NCBI RefSeq assembly: GCF_028372415.1
Contig: NC_092875.1
Coordinates: 54,787,228-54,851,227 of the forward strand
DNA length: 64,000 nt
DNA from: Notamacropus eugenii
Lineage: Eukaryota; Chordata; Mammalia; Diprotodontia; Macropodidae
Reading direction: 5' to 3'
Program-made: the position numbers and the translations under genes
Part shown: in pieces, positions 1-10,718 of the stretch
Layout of the letters: each line of letters opens with the position of its first letter
Numbering within the stretch: the stretch's first letter is position 1
The notes under the pieces: generated by a model
What the model was told of the DNA's origin: nothing
What the model saw: only the letters and a program-made list of their open reading frames with translations
Databases searched by the model: none

Positions 1-985
1 CTCAAAAAGATCTTCACTTGGTCCTTCCTATTAACTAGTCATCTTATATCTTCTGCTCTTTGTGCAAAACTTCTTGCAGAGGTGCCTATTACAGTCTCCC
101 TTTCTCTTCTATCACTCACTTACTGGGGCTTTTGACCTCATCATTCCACAGAAATTTCTCTTTCTAGAGTTACCAATGATCTCATAATTGCCAGATTCAA
201 GGGCCTTTTCTCCTTGATTCTCTGCAGTCTTTGACACTGTTGATCACTGTCTTCCTCTCACTCTCTTAACTCTGGGTTTTTAGGACACCTATCTTTCCTG
301 ATTCTCCTCCTGATTACTCCTTCTCTGTCTCCTTTGAAGAATCCTCATCCAGGTCATGCTCTCTAACTGTAGGTGTCTAAGGGGTTCTGTCCTGGGCCCT
401 CTTCCCTTCTCACTACATTTGGCAAGCTCATCATCCCCCACGGATTTAATTACCATAACCCTCTCCTACTCCTAATTTCCCTGTTATTGTCAAAGGCAAC
501 AACATCCTCCCAATCTCCCAACCTAGGTGTGATCCTGGATTCCTCACTCTCTCTCATTCCACACATCCAATCTGTGACCAAGGCTTGTTGGTTTCACCTT
601 TGCATCCTCTCTCCTCTGACACTTGGTGTTACCCTAGCACAGGTTCTCATCAACTCATACTTGGTCTGCTGCAAATAGCTTTTTGATATTTCTGCCTACC
701 ACAAGTGTCTCCCTACTTATGTCTGTCTTCCATTTGGCCACCTAAGTGATTTTCCTAAAGTTCAGTCTGATCACATCACCCTCCTATTCAGTATAAATTC
801 CAATGGCTCCCTATCACCTCCAGGATCAAATACAAAATGCTCTGTTTGGCATTCAAAGTTCTTCCCAATGTAGCCCTACCCCTGCTGCCTTTCCAGTAGT
901 TTTACATCTAAATGCCACTATGTCTTTTCCAATGTCAAAAAATCCTCACTTGACATGTCCATCCCTGCTTAGCTCTGTCCTATCT
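1..985 (+). repeat. L2 LINE fragment, sense (copy A)
   Basis: The text follows the L2 ORF2 and 3' region in order: a stretch around 165-235 corresponding to 'ACCAATGATCTC...CTTTGACACTGTTGATCAC', then 'GTGATCCTGGATTCCTC' near 529, and the 'GGCTCCCTATCACCTCCAGG' segment near 806. It is heavily diverged and has no usable reading frame. The left end lies outside the window. Family membership rests on remembered L2 consensus text; the boundary near 985 is approximate. Confidence 0.75.
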
Positions 986-989
986 CTCC

Positions 990-2375
990 CCTCCTTTTTG
1001 TGGCTAAACTTCTTGAAAAGACCATCTAAAATCCACTAACCCTTCTACTTCCTCTTCTCTCTCTCCTTCATTCTCTGCTTCTGCCCTTAACCTTCAACTG
1101 AAACTGCCCTTTACAAAGTTACCAGTGGATGTTTATTTACCTACTCTAATGGCCTTCAATTTTCTTGGCATCTCTACAGCCTTTGACACTGCCATCACCC
1201 TCTCTTCCTTGATACTGTTTAGTTTTTGTGATATGATTCTTTCTTGGTTCTCCTACCTATACCATACTCCCTTTCTGTCTCCCTTTCTCAGATCTTCATC
1301 CAGGTCATGTCTGCTAACTGTGAATGTTACCCAGTGCTAGGCCCTCCTCTCTTCTCCCATAATATGATTTCACTTGGTAGTCTGATTAGCTCCTGATTAT
1401 CATCTCAATGCAAATGATTCTCAGATCTATTTATCCAGCCTGAACCTCTTTCACTAACTTCCAGTTTTGTACCAACTGCCTGTAATCCTTCTCCAATGGC
1501 TATCCAATGGACTGCAAGGCTCATAGATACCTCAAACTCAACATGTCCAAAAGTGAATTCATTATCCTTTCTCCCACACATGCCCCACTTCTGAACTTCC
1601 CTATTATTCTCAAGGACACTACCATCCTCTGAGTCACACACTCTCAACTAGGGGTATCATTCTCAACCTTCATAACTAAACTTGTCACATCTTGTTATTT
1701 CTACCTTGGTAACATCTTTTGTATAAACCTTCCTTTTTCCACCAATGCTATCACCAACCTGGTATAGACATTTGAAGTATTTCAACAGACTGCTGATTGG
1801 TCTCCCTGCCTCAAGTCTCGTCTCACTTCAGTTCATTTGTCATTTAGCTAAGTGATCTGCCTAAAATACAAGGCACCCCTTATTCAATCAACTTCAGCGG
1901 CTCTTTATTATACTTTAATAATTTATATATATATAATAAATTTATAATTATAATTTATAATAAATACAAAATCCTCTACTTGACTTTTAAAGCTCTTCAT
2001 AACCTCCCCTCCAACCTTCAGTCTTCTGACACTTTATTCACCTCCACATACTCTACTCAGTGACACTGGCCTTCTTGCTTTTCCTAGCACAAGTCACTCC
2101 AACTCCTAACTCCAGATGCTTTCACTGGCTGTCCTCCATACCTAGAGTCTGCCTCCTGGCTTCTCTGAAGTATCCCCTTGACCATCGTGGCTTCCCTCTG
2201 CTGATTATTTCCAATCTGTCCTACACAGATATTATTTGTGTCTAGTTATTTACATGCTATCTCCCTAATACATTCAGCTCCCTGAGCACAGACTGTTTTT
2301 GCCTTTCTTTGTATGATTAGCACAGCGCCTGCCACATAGTAAGTGATTAATAAATACTTGCTGATTTGATTAAAC
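990..2375 (+). repeat. L2 LINE fragment, sense (copy B), to its 3' end
   Basis: A second sense L2 copy restarts further upstream in ORF2 ('AAACTTCTTGAAAAGACC' near 1006) and runs through the same landmarks again, including 'CTCAAACTCAACATGTCCAAA' wording near 1530-1553, to the typical tail of 'GCCTGCCACATAGTAAGTGATTAATAAATAC' type at about 2330-2360. An AT-rich simple stretch at 1917-1970 interrupts it. All open frames here are L2 remnants. Confidence 0.75.
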
Positions 2376-2511
2376 TTTTGAGGACAAAGACTGTGTCTCA
2401 TTTATTTATGTCACGCCAGGATAATACTTTGAACATAGTGTGTGCTTGACTTTTGAATGAATCTGTATGTTTTCCATCTGTCCAGACAGGGGCAGGGTCA
2501 AAGAAATCAAT

Positions 2512-2775
2512 CAGGGTAGCCAAGGGGTGCAGTGGGTAGACCACCAGGCCTGGAGTCAGGAAGACTCATCTCCCTGAGTTCAAATCTGATCTCAGACACT
2601 TACTAGTTGTGTGACCCCGGGGTGGATAAGGTCACTTAACCTATTTGCCTCAGTTTCCTCATTTGTAAAATGAGCTGGAGAGGGGAAATGCAAATCACTC
2701 TCAGTTATCTTTGTCAAGAAAACACCAAATGGGGTCACCAAGAGTTGATACAACTGAACAGATGAGGCTCTTAAA
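2512..2775 (+). repeat. tRNA-headed CORE-SINE with RTE/BovB-like tail
   Basis: The head has the usual marsupial SINE wording (GCAGTGGGTAGACCACC, then CTGGAGTCAGGAAGACTC and a GTGTGACC box). The middle carries the CORE/MIR-like 'CCTCAGTTTCCTCATTTGTAAAATG'. The end reads 'AAATGGGGTCACCAAGAG', as in RTE/BovB LINE tails. This composite type is abundant in marsupials; I do not assign a library name. Confidence 0.7.
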
Positions 2776-3124
2776 AAAATTCTACCTTCCAGGAACTTTC
2801 TGTTCTTAGAAGATAGGCAAGATATTCTAGAGCAGGAAAAACTAACCGGCAAATGTTACTTTTTCACACAAGAAGCCTATGCTCAATAGAAAATCTTTGT
2901 CTAAGGAGAAAGTTGTCCTGCAGTGAACTTATCCTCTATCATCAAAGACTGTGTTCAATGCAATTGTGTTTAAAAATACAAGTGCACACACAAAACGGAA
3001 TCTTTGGGCCTTTTGTTGACCCGGTTCCCAAGACCCTGTCACCGTATCATTCTCTCCTTGGTTACCAGGGCCTGAGAACCGGGGCCCAGCCTCATTTCAG
3101 TGCCTTCCTCGAGGTAACTCCCAA

Positions 3125-3280
3125 TTGATCGTGTATCAATCTTGTCTGTATATATGTATTTCCATGAGGTTTCCCTAGGGGTCGGGGCTATTTTTTGCGT
3201 TTTTTAGTCTCCCCAGCACAGACTTAGCAGTGCCTGGTATACAGCGAATATCTAATGAATGCTTGTTGACTCAGAGACAG
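3125..3280 (+). repeat. L2-type LINE 3' tail fragment
   Basis: The stretch 'CTTGTCTGTATATATG ... CCCAGCACAGACTTAGCAGTGCCTGG ... TAATGAATGCTTGTTGACTC' follows the last 150 bases of an L2-type element. Between 2775 and 3125 I see no gene and no repeat that I can name. Confidence 0.5.
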
Positions 3281-3459
3281 TACTCTTAAAAGGTGACTTT
3301 TATTTGGGTGAGGGATTTAGGTCTTTTATGTTTTACAGAGTCTTTTAAACAAACTCTTTTTTTGAAGTTCAAAATAAACCTTCCGCTTAGGCGGCTGAAG
3401 ACCACTTTAATTATTTAATTTAATTACTGACCACTCTTTATACGGCTGGGGGAAGCGAA

Positions 3460-4900
3460 AACCACTTAGTCCGGGTTCACGCCGGTCATCAATGAATGAA
3501 TGGCAGCCAGGCCCGATTTCATACCCACTCCACCCGTGTTCCTCCTCATATTTAACTCCAGCACAGTGTAGGGCACAGGGGTGAGGGAATAAAGCGGGGG
3601 CAGGGGAGCGCCCCTGACCTGGGTTTGGGCTCAAGCTCGGCCTCGGATACCAAGTCACGAAGTTTTCGGATGCTAAATTACCGAAGGAGCAGCACAGCTG
3701 CACCAGTGGAGGGAGTTTCCACCTCAGGGAGTTTCCCTACACAGTTGAAATTACAACTCAGGACCAAATACACATCGGAGGAGCGATAACTCGCCTTTAA
3801 AAAGGGTTGTAAAGTTTTCACAGCCCTTCGGAAGGTATTCTACCGGCGCTCACGGTTCCCAGCCACCCAAGCCAGGGCCAGTCCCGAGCCCCACCCACAG
3901 AGCCTAGGCCGCGCAAGCCCTACCCAGCCGCCTTCGGTCCCTCCACGAGGAGCGCCGCAGGTGACAAAGCGCATGCGCGGCCTGCCGCAAGCTTCTTGTA
4001 CCGGGGTTGAATCGGCACCTGCCACTTCAGGCGGAAGGGGAGCCCTTTCTCCAAAGGGAAAAAGAGTCCGCTTCTCTTTACCCTCTCCTTGTGAGAAGAT
4101 CCACAGAGAGGTCCTCAAAGATCACTTTAAACGTGGTATGTCAGTTCTCAGGCCTCAGCTGCTTTAGCGTTTCTGGAGTTTCTCCTTGCTTGGTGGACAT
4201 GGGTCTGCACATCCCCCTCTTCCGCTCATGTTGGTACGTTCCGAACGGGGTCACGTGGCGTAGAAGATGGCTGCTCCCTGAACCGCGATGAGCTGCGGCT
4301 GCTGTTGCTGGCGAGTGAGTTGTCAGTGAGGGACTGAGAAGGTGGGTTGGGGTTCTGACAGGCACTCGGGGGTCGGGCGGATCCTCTCCCCTGGTGTCGG
4401 GGGTGGGAGGATGGAAGGGTCGGTAGGGATCAGGCCCGGGATCGGTGTCCTCCTCGTGGGAGAGCCCTCCTTTTGAGAACTGGAGGCTGAGTAGATCCTT
4501 CCCCCCTCCACTTGTCCAGTCTCGGAGAGATGCCATCTTTAAACTAGTCTGTCTGCCGGGGGCGGGCAGGAAGAATCCCTGCCTCGAACCCTTGTGTTCC
4601 CCCTTCCTGTTAGACAGAGCTTGAGGGGCAGGGACTCCGCTCTCGCTTCTCTCCCATCGCTTTGAAATTCTCTTATATGTCCATACACACACACGTATGT
4701 ACAGAAGTGCACACGTCCTTCGGCTCCCACCCACTCTGGCCGGGGAATCCGGCGTCTGGGCAGTCCATCCTTAGAGGATTCAGCTGCCCCCCTGTCTGCG
4801 ATCCGGCCTCCGAGGGAGGGAGTGGAGCGCTACTTCTCAGGGTCCCATCTCTCCCCACCCCCTTTGATGGGGGAGGGGGAATCCTTTTCTTTCCTTCCGA
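3460..4900. promoter_or_regulatory. CpG-island promoter of DOHH
   Basis: CpG dinucleotides become dense from about 3460, in contrast with the CpG-poor flanks. Visible sites include a perfect palindromic NRF1 motif GCGCATGCGC at 3969-3978, an E-box CACGTG at 4252-4257, and a YY1-type GAAGATGGCTGC at 4263-4274, which often marks start sites of housekeeping genes. The island sits next to the probable DOHH first exon. It may be bidirectional and also serve a minus-strand gene to the left (FZR1 by human synteny), but no FZR1 coding sequence is visible here. Long open frames across the island are ordinary GC-rich chance frames. Confidence 0.7.
4262..4314 (+). other. DOHH: Probable DOHH noncoding exon 1
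   Basis: A good donor (CGA|GTGAGT) follows 4314 just downstream of the E-box/YY1 cluster in the CpG island, and the first DOHH coding exon has an acceptor at 10658-10659 with 5'UTR before its ATG. The left edge is a guess from the YY1 motif. Two short upstream open frames start here: ATG at 4267 (four codons then TGA) and ATG at 4288, which runs in phase into exon 2. Assignment to DOHH rests on orientation and context, not on a transcript. Confidence 0.5.
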
Positions 4901-5029
4901 CGTCAGGCTGGAGAGGGGGGTGACCCAGGAGTTCTCATTCACTGCCACTGCCTTCAATTGAAGCAAAGAAAGGCTGAAAAAATATATTTTTTTTGTTCTT
5001 GCCCTTTGGGAGCTCAGAATCTCAGTCAA

Positions 5030-5125
5030 CTAGTCAGTCCACTAGCGTTTGTCCAGCTTCTGGTATGCTCCAGGCGCTGGGGATCCAGAGGCAGTCCTTG
5101 CTCAAGTCTAATGAAGGAGACAGCA
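5030..5125 (+). repeat. Old interspersed repeat fragment
   Basis: The string 'CTGGTATGCTCCAGGCGCTGGGGATCC' and the following 'GCAGTCCTTG' have the wording of a mammal-wide repeat seen again near 26410-26540 and 56520-56625. Related diverged text with 'TTATGAAGAGCTTT' recurs at 6014, 26837 and 33008. The family is not named here. Confidence 0.45.
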
Positions 5126-5288
5126 TGCAGACAATTAGGTACAGATAAGCTATACGCAGGATAAGTTGAAGATAATTCCAGAGGAAGACGCTAAGTAAGA
5201 TGAAGGAGGGCTGGGGGAGACTTCTGGCCAAAGGAACTTTAGCTGAAACTTGAGGGAAAGGAGGAGATGGGGATGAGGAAGGAAAGAG

Positions 5289-5308
5289 GTGTGTGTGTGT
5301 GTGTGTGA
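5289..5308. repeat. (GT)n microsatellite
   Basis: Ten uninterrupted GT dinucleotides inside DOHH intron 1. Confidence 0.9.
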
Positions 5309-5429
5309 CAATAGGTTTGGGATTTGGGAGAGGGAGCGTATTGAGTTAGGTACAACACAGAGGACAGTGTTACTGTTCTACTATGTAATCATAGTGAGAG
5401 AGGGAGGCTGATAACAGGAGGGCTGTCCT

Positions 5430-5600
5430 ATTTAGGTAGAAATGGCATCTGGACTGAGAAAACCACAAATGGAAATTATCTGTGTTGTATTGTGCCTTTG
5501 TTTATTTTGTAAAACATTTCCCAAATTCATTTTAATCTGGTTCAGGGTGAACTCGAGTTTTGGTCCATTTTTACACCTCTGGTGTCCAGGATACTGGTGG
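5430..5600 (+). repeat. hAT-type MITE remnant
   Basis: The segment containing 'AACCACAAATGGAAATTATC', 'TTTGTTTATTTTGTAAAACATTTCCC' and 'TTTTAATCTGGTTC' recurs, in the same order, at 6520-6665 and 25520-25700. Together they match a common marsupial hAT-like nonautonomous element; termini are too worn to score. Confidence 0.5.
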
Positions 5601-5749
5601 TGACTTTGAGCAAGTTACTTCCCCTTTACAAGTCTCAAGTTTCTCCATCTGTAAAGAGAAGGGTTTGTACCAGATCTGGTGTTCTTAACATTTTTGTGTG
5701 AGTCCTAGACTGGGGATACAAAAAAAGTGCAACAAAAAAAAGAATTTCC

Positions 5750-6460
5750 TGCTTCTAATCAGCTCCCACTCTAACAGGGACCAAACAGCAATGAACAAGG
5801 AGAGATATGTACTTGATAATCTCAGAGGGAAGACACTACTGGGAAAGGCTTCTTGTAGAAAACAAGGGGGATAGCCAATGTTAATGCATAGACATGGGAA
5901 ATGGGGTGTCCAGCGCTAGGCACTATGGACAAGTAGGTGAGTGTAGCTGGGTTGTGGAGTGAATAGAGGGGAGTAAATTATAAAAAGACTAGAAATGTAG
6001 GAAGAGGCCAGGTTATGAAGAGCTTTAACTGGCAGTAAAAGGAAGGCCCTGAAGTTGATCAAATGGGGAGGGAGTAAAATGGTGAGATCTACACTTTGGG
6101 GAAATTGATGAATGGAGAGTGGATTGGAGAGCAATTAGAATCGTTGCATAGTCCAAATCAAAAGTTATTGATACCTAAACTAAGGTGGGTTTTGTGAATG
6201 GAGAGATATGTCGAAGAAATATAAAGGTAGATTCTTTGAGGATGGGCTGTGTAGGATGAGTGAGGAGTTGAGGTTGGGACTTGTGAATGGGAGGACTGTG
6301 GTACCCTTGACAGTATCAGAAGAGAGGTAATGGGGTTTGGGGGCAATGACATACTGGGTTTTAGTTGCCTAGGCCACGTCCCAAAAGGCAGTTAATGCTG
6401 TAGGTCTGAACTGGGACTCAGTAGAGAGACTAGGGCTAGAACTATAGATCTGCAAATCAT
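5750..6460 (+). repeat. Diverged ancient interspersed repeat
   Basis: Wording such as 'GGGAAAGGCTTCTTGTAG', 'CCAGGTTATGAAGAGCTTT' and 'AGTGGATTGGAGAG' recurs at 26820-27010 and 32760-33060. It is an old interspersed element that I cannot name. No coding potential is visible. Confidence 0.4.
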
Positions 6461-6519
6461 CTATAGAGTTGATTGTGAAACTGATGGAAGCTGATGAGGT
6501 CAACAAGTGAGATAGAACA

Positions 6520-6665
6520 GAGCTCTCAAATAGTAGCGGTACATAAGGATCCCTTCAGGCCACATATTGACTTATTATCTATATTTTATTCTATTTTTAT
6601 TATGTTAAATATTCCCCAGTTGCATTTTAATCTGATCACCTGAAATCTCATCATCAGGATGTTAA
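6520..6665 (+). repeat. hAT-type MITE remnant
   Basis: A second copy of the element at 5430-5600: 'CAGGCCACATATTGACTTA', 'TTATTATGTTAAATATTCCCC' and 'TTTTAATCTGATCACC' appear in the same order. Confidence 0.5.
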
Positions 6666-6814
6666 CTTTGCTTTGGATACTCAACGCCTTCCCAATACCC
6701 TCAGCCTCTTCTCTTTTCCTATTATAGAGCTGGAGGATGGAACGTTGAACTCCCCCAACTTTCCCAGGCTAACCCTGGATTCTCCAGCTAATTCTCCACT
6801 TTCCATCTGCAGCT

Positions 6815-7075
6815 CTTTTTACTCAGTAGTTTCAGTCATGTCTGACTCTTCATGACCCCATTTGGGGTTTTCTTGGCAGAGATAGTGAAGTGTTTTGCTA
6901 TTTCCTTCTCCAGCTCATTTTACAGATGAGGAAACTGAGACAGACAGGGTTGTGACTTGCTCAAGATCACCCAATTAGGAAATTTTTTGACTACCCAGCT
7001 AGTAAAGATTTGAACTCAAGATGAGCCTTCGTGACTCCAGACTTTGCCCTCTATCCATTGTACCACTAGCTGCTT
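6815..7075 (-). repeat. CORE-SINE with RTE-like tail, antisense
   Basis: On the minus strand this reads head (AGCTAGTGGTACAATGG), CORE ('CTCAGTTTCCTCATCTGTAAA') and RTE-like tail ('CCCCAAATGGGGTCATGAAG'). It is the reverse-orientation partner of the element at 2512-2775. Confidence 0.7.
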
Positions 7076-7529
7076 TTATTAAAGGCAACAATTAAAGGAG
7101 CTATACAACTCATGTCTGTCTTCTTATGATAAAATATTTCAGTACCATCCTTAGATACTTTAGAAGTTCTTGCTGCTCATGCTCCCTCCAGGGGTGCAGA
7201 TTGCATTCCATCCAAACTTTCTCATTCTTTGAGTGCTGCCCACAGTCTCCCATTGGTCCTCCTAAGGAGGGCCTTCCTACATTCCAGGTACTCTCCTCTA
7301 AATCTTTTGCCATTGTGGGGATACTGAGGGGAGCTCCTGTATTTTCTGCCCATCACTGATACCTTGCTTTGGACCAGCTGGCCTCCTTTTATTGTCATAC
7401 ATATCTCTCATGATCTACTTTTTACCATTGTACTGCCCCCAAATGAGGCTTATACCTCTAAAATGAGATGTATTTGAAAGGAATGGCAGAGGGGAGGGAG
7501 GGAGGAATAGAATTTGGAACTCAAAACTT

Positions 7530-8304
7530 TTTTTTCTCATTAAAAATGAAAGTTTTTATTATATTAAACTATGGAAATTTCTTAATATTTGTTATTTTGT
7601 GATGACCAAAGTTGACAGTCAAAAGCAATAATCACTTTTTGAGTTCCTTGAATTTTCAGAAGATAATCCCTTGCTGAGTTTCTTCAATCAGATTATCTCA
7701 GATTTCTCTCCTAGCTCTAACACTGTGCTATGTGCCTTTTTGCCCCAAATCAATTGTAAACTGTCTTTCTAGACTAAAACAGTTGAGGTTTTTTTACATT
7801 TATTAGAGGATTTTGGAGGGGGGAGGGGGAGAAATCTTACCCCGGGTCATTCCCACAATAAAGCGGCTTCTACTTTTTCAGATTTACAACACTTTAGCAT
7901 CTCATAACGTTTTCTTGGCTCTGCTGCAACACTGCTGACACAGCACTGGTAATTGTCAAAATATATACTTCCTCTCTCATAGGCAATAGGTGATTTAGAA
8001 TGAGTGGTCCAGACATTCTTGAATTTCGTGCTTTTTTGGCACACCAGCTTTCTCAGAATCCCCAGGTTTGTCCTCTGAACCATCCCAGCATCACTCGTGA
8101 AAAAACCCTGAACCCTCCTGCTGAACTGGCTGCAGATGTAGGGCTTCCTGTGGGCCTGAGGGTGTCCAGTGGCTGAGTTAGGGCACATCTGGGGAGGTGG
8201 TGGGCTCCAGGGCCGCGTGGCAGGCACCAAGGCCAGGTTCTTCGTGGCCCCGAGGCCTGGCAGCTGTGGCCAAAGATAGTAGCAGAGGATGCTCCAAGAC
8301 ACCA
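7530..8304 (-). pseudogene. Processed pseudogene, parent unrecognised
   Basis: The insert is intronless and flanked by a 14-base direct repeat, GGAACTCAAAACTT at 7516-7529 and GGAGCTCAAAACTT at 8305-8318 (13 of 14 identical). At the 7530 side there is a short poly(T), which is a poly(A) tail on the minus strand, preceded by an AATAAA signal near 7565. These are hallmarks of L1-mediated retrocopying of an mRNA. The minus strand carries a partly open frame ending at 7847, with a C-terminal half including 'SPIAYERGSIYFDNYQ' and 'AEPRKRYEMLK'; an overlapping frame is open further upstream, as if a frame shift lies between. I could not identify the parent protein. It lies in DOHH intron 1, antisense to that gene. 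Confidence 0.65.
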
Positions 8305-8899
8305 GGAGCTCAAAACTTAACAATGAATATTAAACATTATTCCTACATGTAAAAAATAAAATGTTAAATATGTAAATAATAAAAGCAAAATAAGAAGGAA
8401 TGAGAAAAATTGCTCGCTGGAAGTCATCTGGGGCTTTTCAGCACAGACTTACAGGAAAAGGGTGGTCTGCGTGTGAAACTATAGAGTAAGTATTTACTTC
8501 TTCTTGAGCACGTGCTGTGTGAACATCCCTGTGATGCTTCTTGGGAGGAATCAGTGAGTGAATGAAAGCTCTTTACTCTCACCCTCTGGGATCTCCTGGA
8601 CTAGAGGGAGAGCTCAGTTGTGTGGGTGGCCGTCATTTAATTCATATGGTGAGAGTGTGAGAAATCCAAAAGAGCCAAATCATCTCAAGAGATAAACTGA
8701 TTCCTTCTGGTTGGAGCAGTCAGGGTAGGGCCTATGGGGTGGGCAGCACAGGGTCAAGACCCTAAGAGTCATGCAGAATGAAGGGTCTTTAAGAGCCACA
8801 GTTTATCTCCCCCCCCCCCCAAAAAATCTGGAGCGTTATGTTCAGTTCTAAATGCCCCAGCACAATATAAACGTAGGATGTGCAAATTGGGGGTATCCA

Positions 8900-9062
8900 C
8901 CCCAAATATTCATATGGACTATCTGTGCCCAACCTGTGGTAGAACATTCTGAGCTCATATTGGTCTGATCAGCCACAGTCAGACACACTGAAACTTCACT
9001 TTATCATGGTGATGTCACTTTGATCCTCTTCGCGAACAAAGGACAGCAACCACCCACCAACC
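8900..9062 (+). repeat. SINE fragment with GAACAAAGGACAGCAACC tail
   Basis: The end 'GATCCTCTTCGCGAACAAAGG' followed by CAACC-type short repeats resembles the tail shared by the elements at 9435-9765 and 32220-32552. The head is not recognisable. Between 8319 and 8900 I see only AT-rich sequence and a C-run at 8808-8820. Confidence 0.45.
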
Positions 9063-9064
9063 AA

Positions 9065-10055
9065 CCAACCATCCTTCTAGACACTCAGCTTCCCAACCTT
9101 AGAGTCATCCTGGATGCCACACTCTCCCTTTCCTAACCAATCAATTGACAAGCCTTGTTGATGCTCCCTCATATCTTCTCCCTTCTTTCTTATGTAACCA
9201 CCACCTTTGTTAGAGACCTCATTCTCTCTTGTCTGGACAATAGCTAGCCTCTTAATTGGTCTCCCTCCATCCCTTCTTTCCTCTCTCTAGTCTATACTCC
9301 ATGCACCTGTCACAGAGATTCCTAAAGCACAGGATACCCCAGGCCTCTCCACTGCCTCTCTGTTGCCTCTCAGCTAAAATAATAGCCAAATAGTAATTGT
9401 TTCTCTTTTACTCAGGAACCCTGAGCTTCTTCCCCTCCCGGTTTGATGTTTGTTTTTTTTTTTTATTAAAGGGGCCATCCCTTGAGTAATTTAAAGAAGC
9501 CTATTCATTGAATGGGTGTATCTCATTCAAAGTAAGATTGTGATAAGACCTTGGCCCGAAAGGGCCAGGGTCTCCCATTGCATCCTGGGCCATCTCCACC
9601 TGTCCTGATGAATATCAGGCCAGTGGACCCAGATGGTTCTGAAGAAGAAAGTGAGGTTGGTGACCTTGCACAGCCCTCCCTCACTCAAAGTCAACTGCAA
9701 GTCATGTCATCATCTTGATGTCATGGTCCTTCAAGAAGGAAGGACAAACCCAGCAAGCAAGGATAAAATACAGATTTTTCTTTTGGGCATTTACAGTGTT
9801 TGATAAGTTGTCTCCAACCAGTCTTTCTTTGCTAATTTATCACACAGTAGTTCTCTTTATTCTAACCAAACTGATCATTCTGCTTTTTTAAATACACTGT
9901 ATTCCATCTCCCATCCCTATAGCTTTGTGCAGGTTATCCCCGGCCCTAGGATGCATTCTCTGTTTCCCTCCTAGAATCCCTAGTTTCTAGTAAAGTTCAG
10001 CTTGAGCACAGTCTCCTACATGAGGGGTTTCCTGATCCCCCAGCTGCTTGTTTCT
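9065..10055 (+). repeat. L2 LINE split by a nested SINE
   Basis: L2 3' text appears from 'CTTAGAGTCATCCTGGATGC' (9099) through 'TCCCTCCATCCCTTC' (9264) and then stops at about 9430, where another repeat begins. It resumes at about 9766 with the 'AAAATACAGA...' segment that should follow directly and continues to about 10055. So the SINE at 9435-9765 landed inside an existing L2. Confidence 0.65.
9435..9765 (+). repeat. Recurrent ~330-bp SINE-like element (copy 1)
   Basis: Shares 'GGGCCAGGGTCTCCCATTGC', 'ATCCTGGGCCATCTCC', 'TTGCACAGCCCTC', 'AAGTCAACTGCAAGTCATGTC' and a GGACAAAC end with the copy at 32220-32552, and in reverse with 26045-26195. High similarity between copies indicates a relatively young interspersed family. 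I recognise it as a marsupial SINE but do not assign a name. Confidence 0.65.
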
Positions 10056-10059
10056 TCTA

Positions 10060-10345
10060 GAAGTTAATAATAATAAACTAAGATTGACATAGCACTTAAC
10101 TATGTGACAGGTGCTGTTCTAAGTACTTTATAATTATCATGACATTTGGTCCTCACAACCAAAGGAGGTAGGTGCTATTACTGTCATCCTCGTTTTACAG
10201 ATGGGGAAACTAGGGAAACCAAGATTAAGTGACTGACCTCAGTTCACACAGCTAGTAAATATCTGAGGCAAGATTTGAACTCAGGTCTTCTGACTCTGGG
10301 CCAGACACTATCTACTGCACCACCTAAACTGCCTCTTCTATGTCT
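10060..10345 (-). repeat. CORE/MIR-type SINE, antisense
   Basis: Read on the plus strand it has the inverted MIR order: 'CTCACAACC', 'GTTTTACAGATGGGGAAACT', 'CACACAGCTAGTAA', 'GATTTGAACTCAGGTCTTC' and 'CTACTGCACCACCTAAACTGCC'. Confidence 0.7.
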
Positions 10346-10718
10346 CTTGTATTTCTATCCTCCTCCCTCTCAGTGGATGGCAGAACAAGGAGCAGTGCAC
10401 AGAAATGGCAGAGATCAGATTTAGGTTTTATTAAAGTAAAAATTTCCTAACAGAGCAGTCCAAATGGGGAATGAGCTGTTTTGGGACATTTGGGCCGCCT
10501 GACTGTGGTGGTCATTTATCAAGGATGTTTTGGTGCACTTTGTTCAAGAGCAGATGGCCCCAGATCCCCTGTGAGGGCAAACAGAATGAATGGAACTCCT
10601 GGGATTCTGTGTGAAAGATCCTCCTCCATTGCCTTTAACTTGAGCTCTTTTGTCTCTAGGACCCAAGCCCATAGGTCACCTTGACAGGCCTGGCACTAGC
10701 CCTGGGACTTCGAGCACC

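Noticed and set aside
1-3800. Possible FZR1 coding exons expected by synteny on the minus strand
   Set aside because: No frame resembles FZR1; the area is L2 and promoter sequence, so the gene probably lies to the left of the window.
4141-4734. A 197-codon minus-strand open frame across the CpG island, and several shorter ones
   Set aside because: GC-rich promoter sequence lowers stop frequency; frames overlap on both strands, show no homology and cross the probable DOHH exon 1.
10650-10718. Earlier in-frame ATG before the DOHH start
   Set aside because: It precedes the exon 2 acceptor AG at 10658-10659, so it is intronic; the ATG at 10719 matches the family start and Kozak context.
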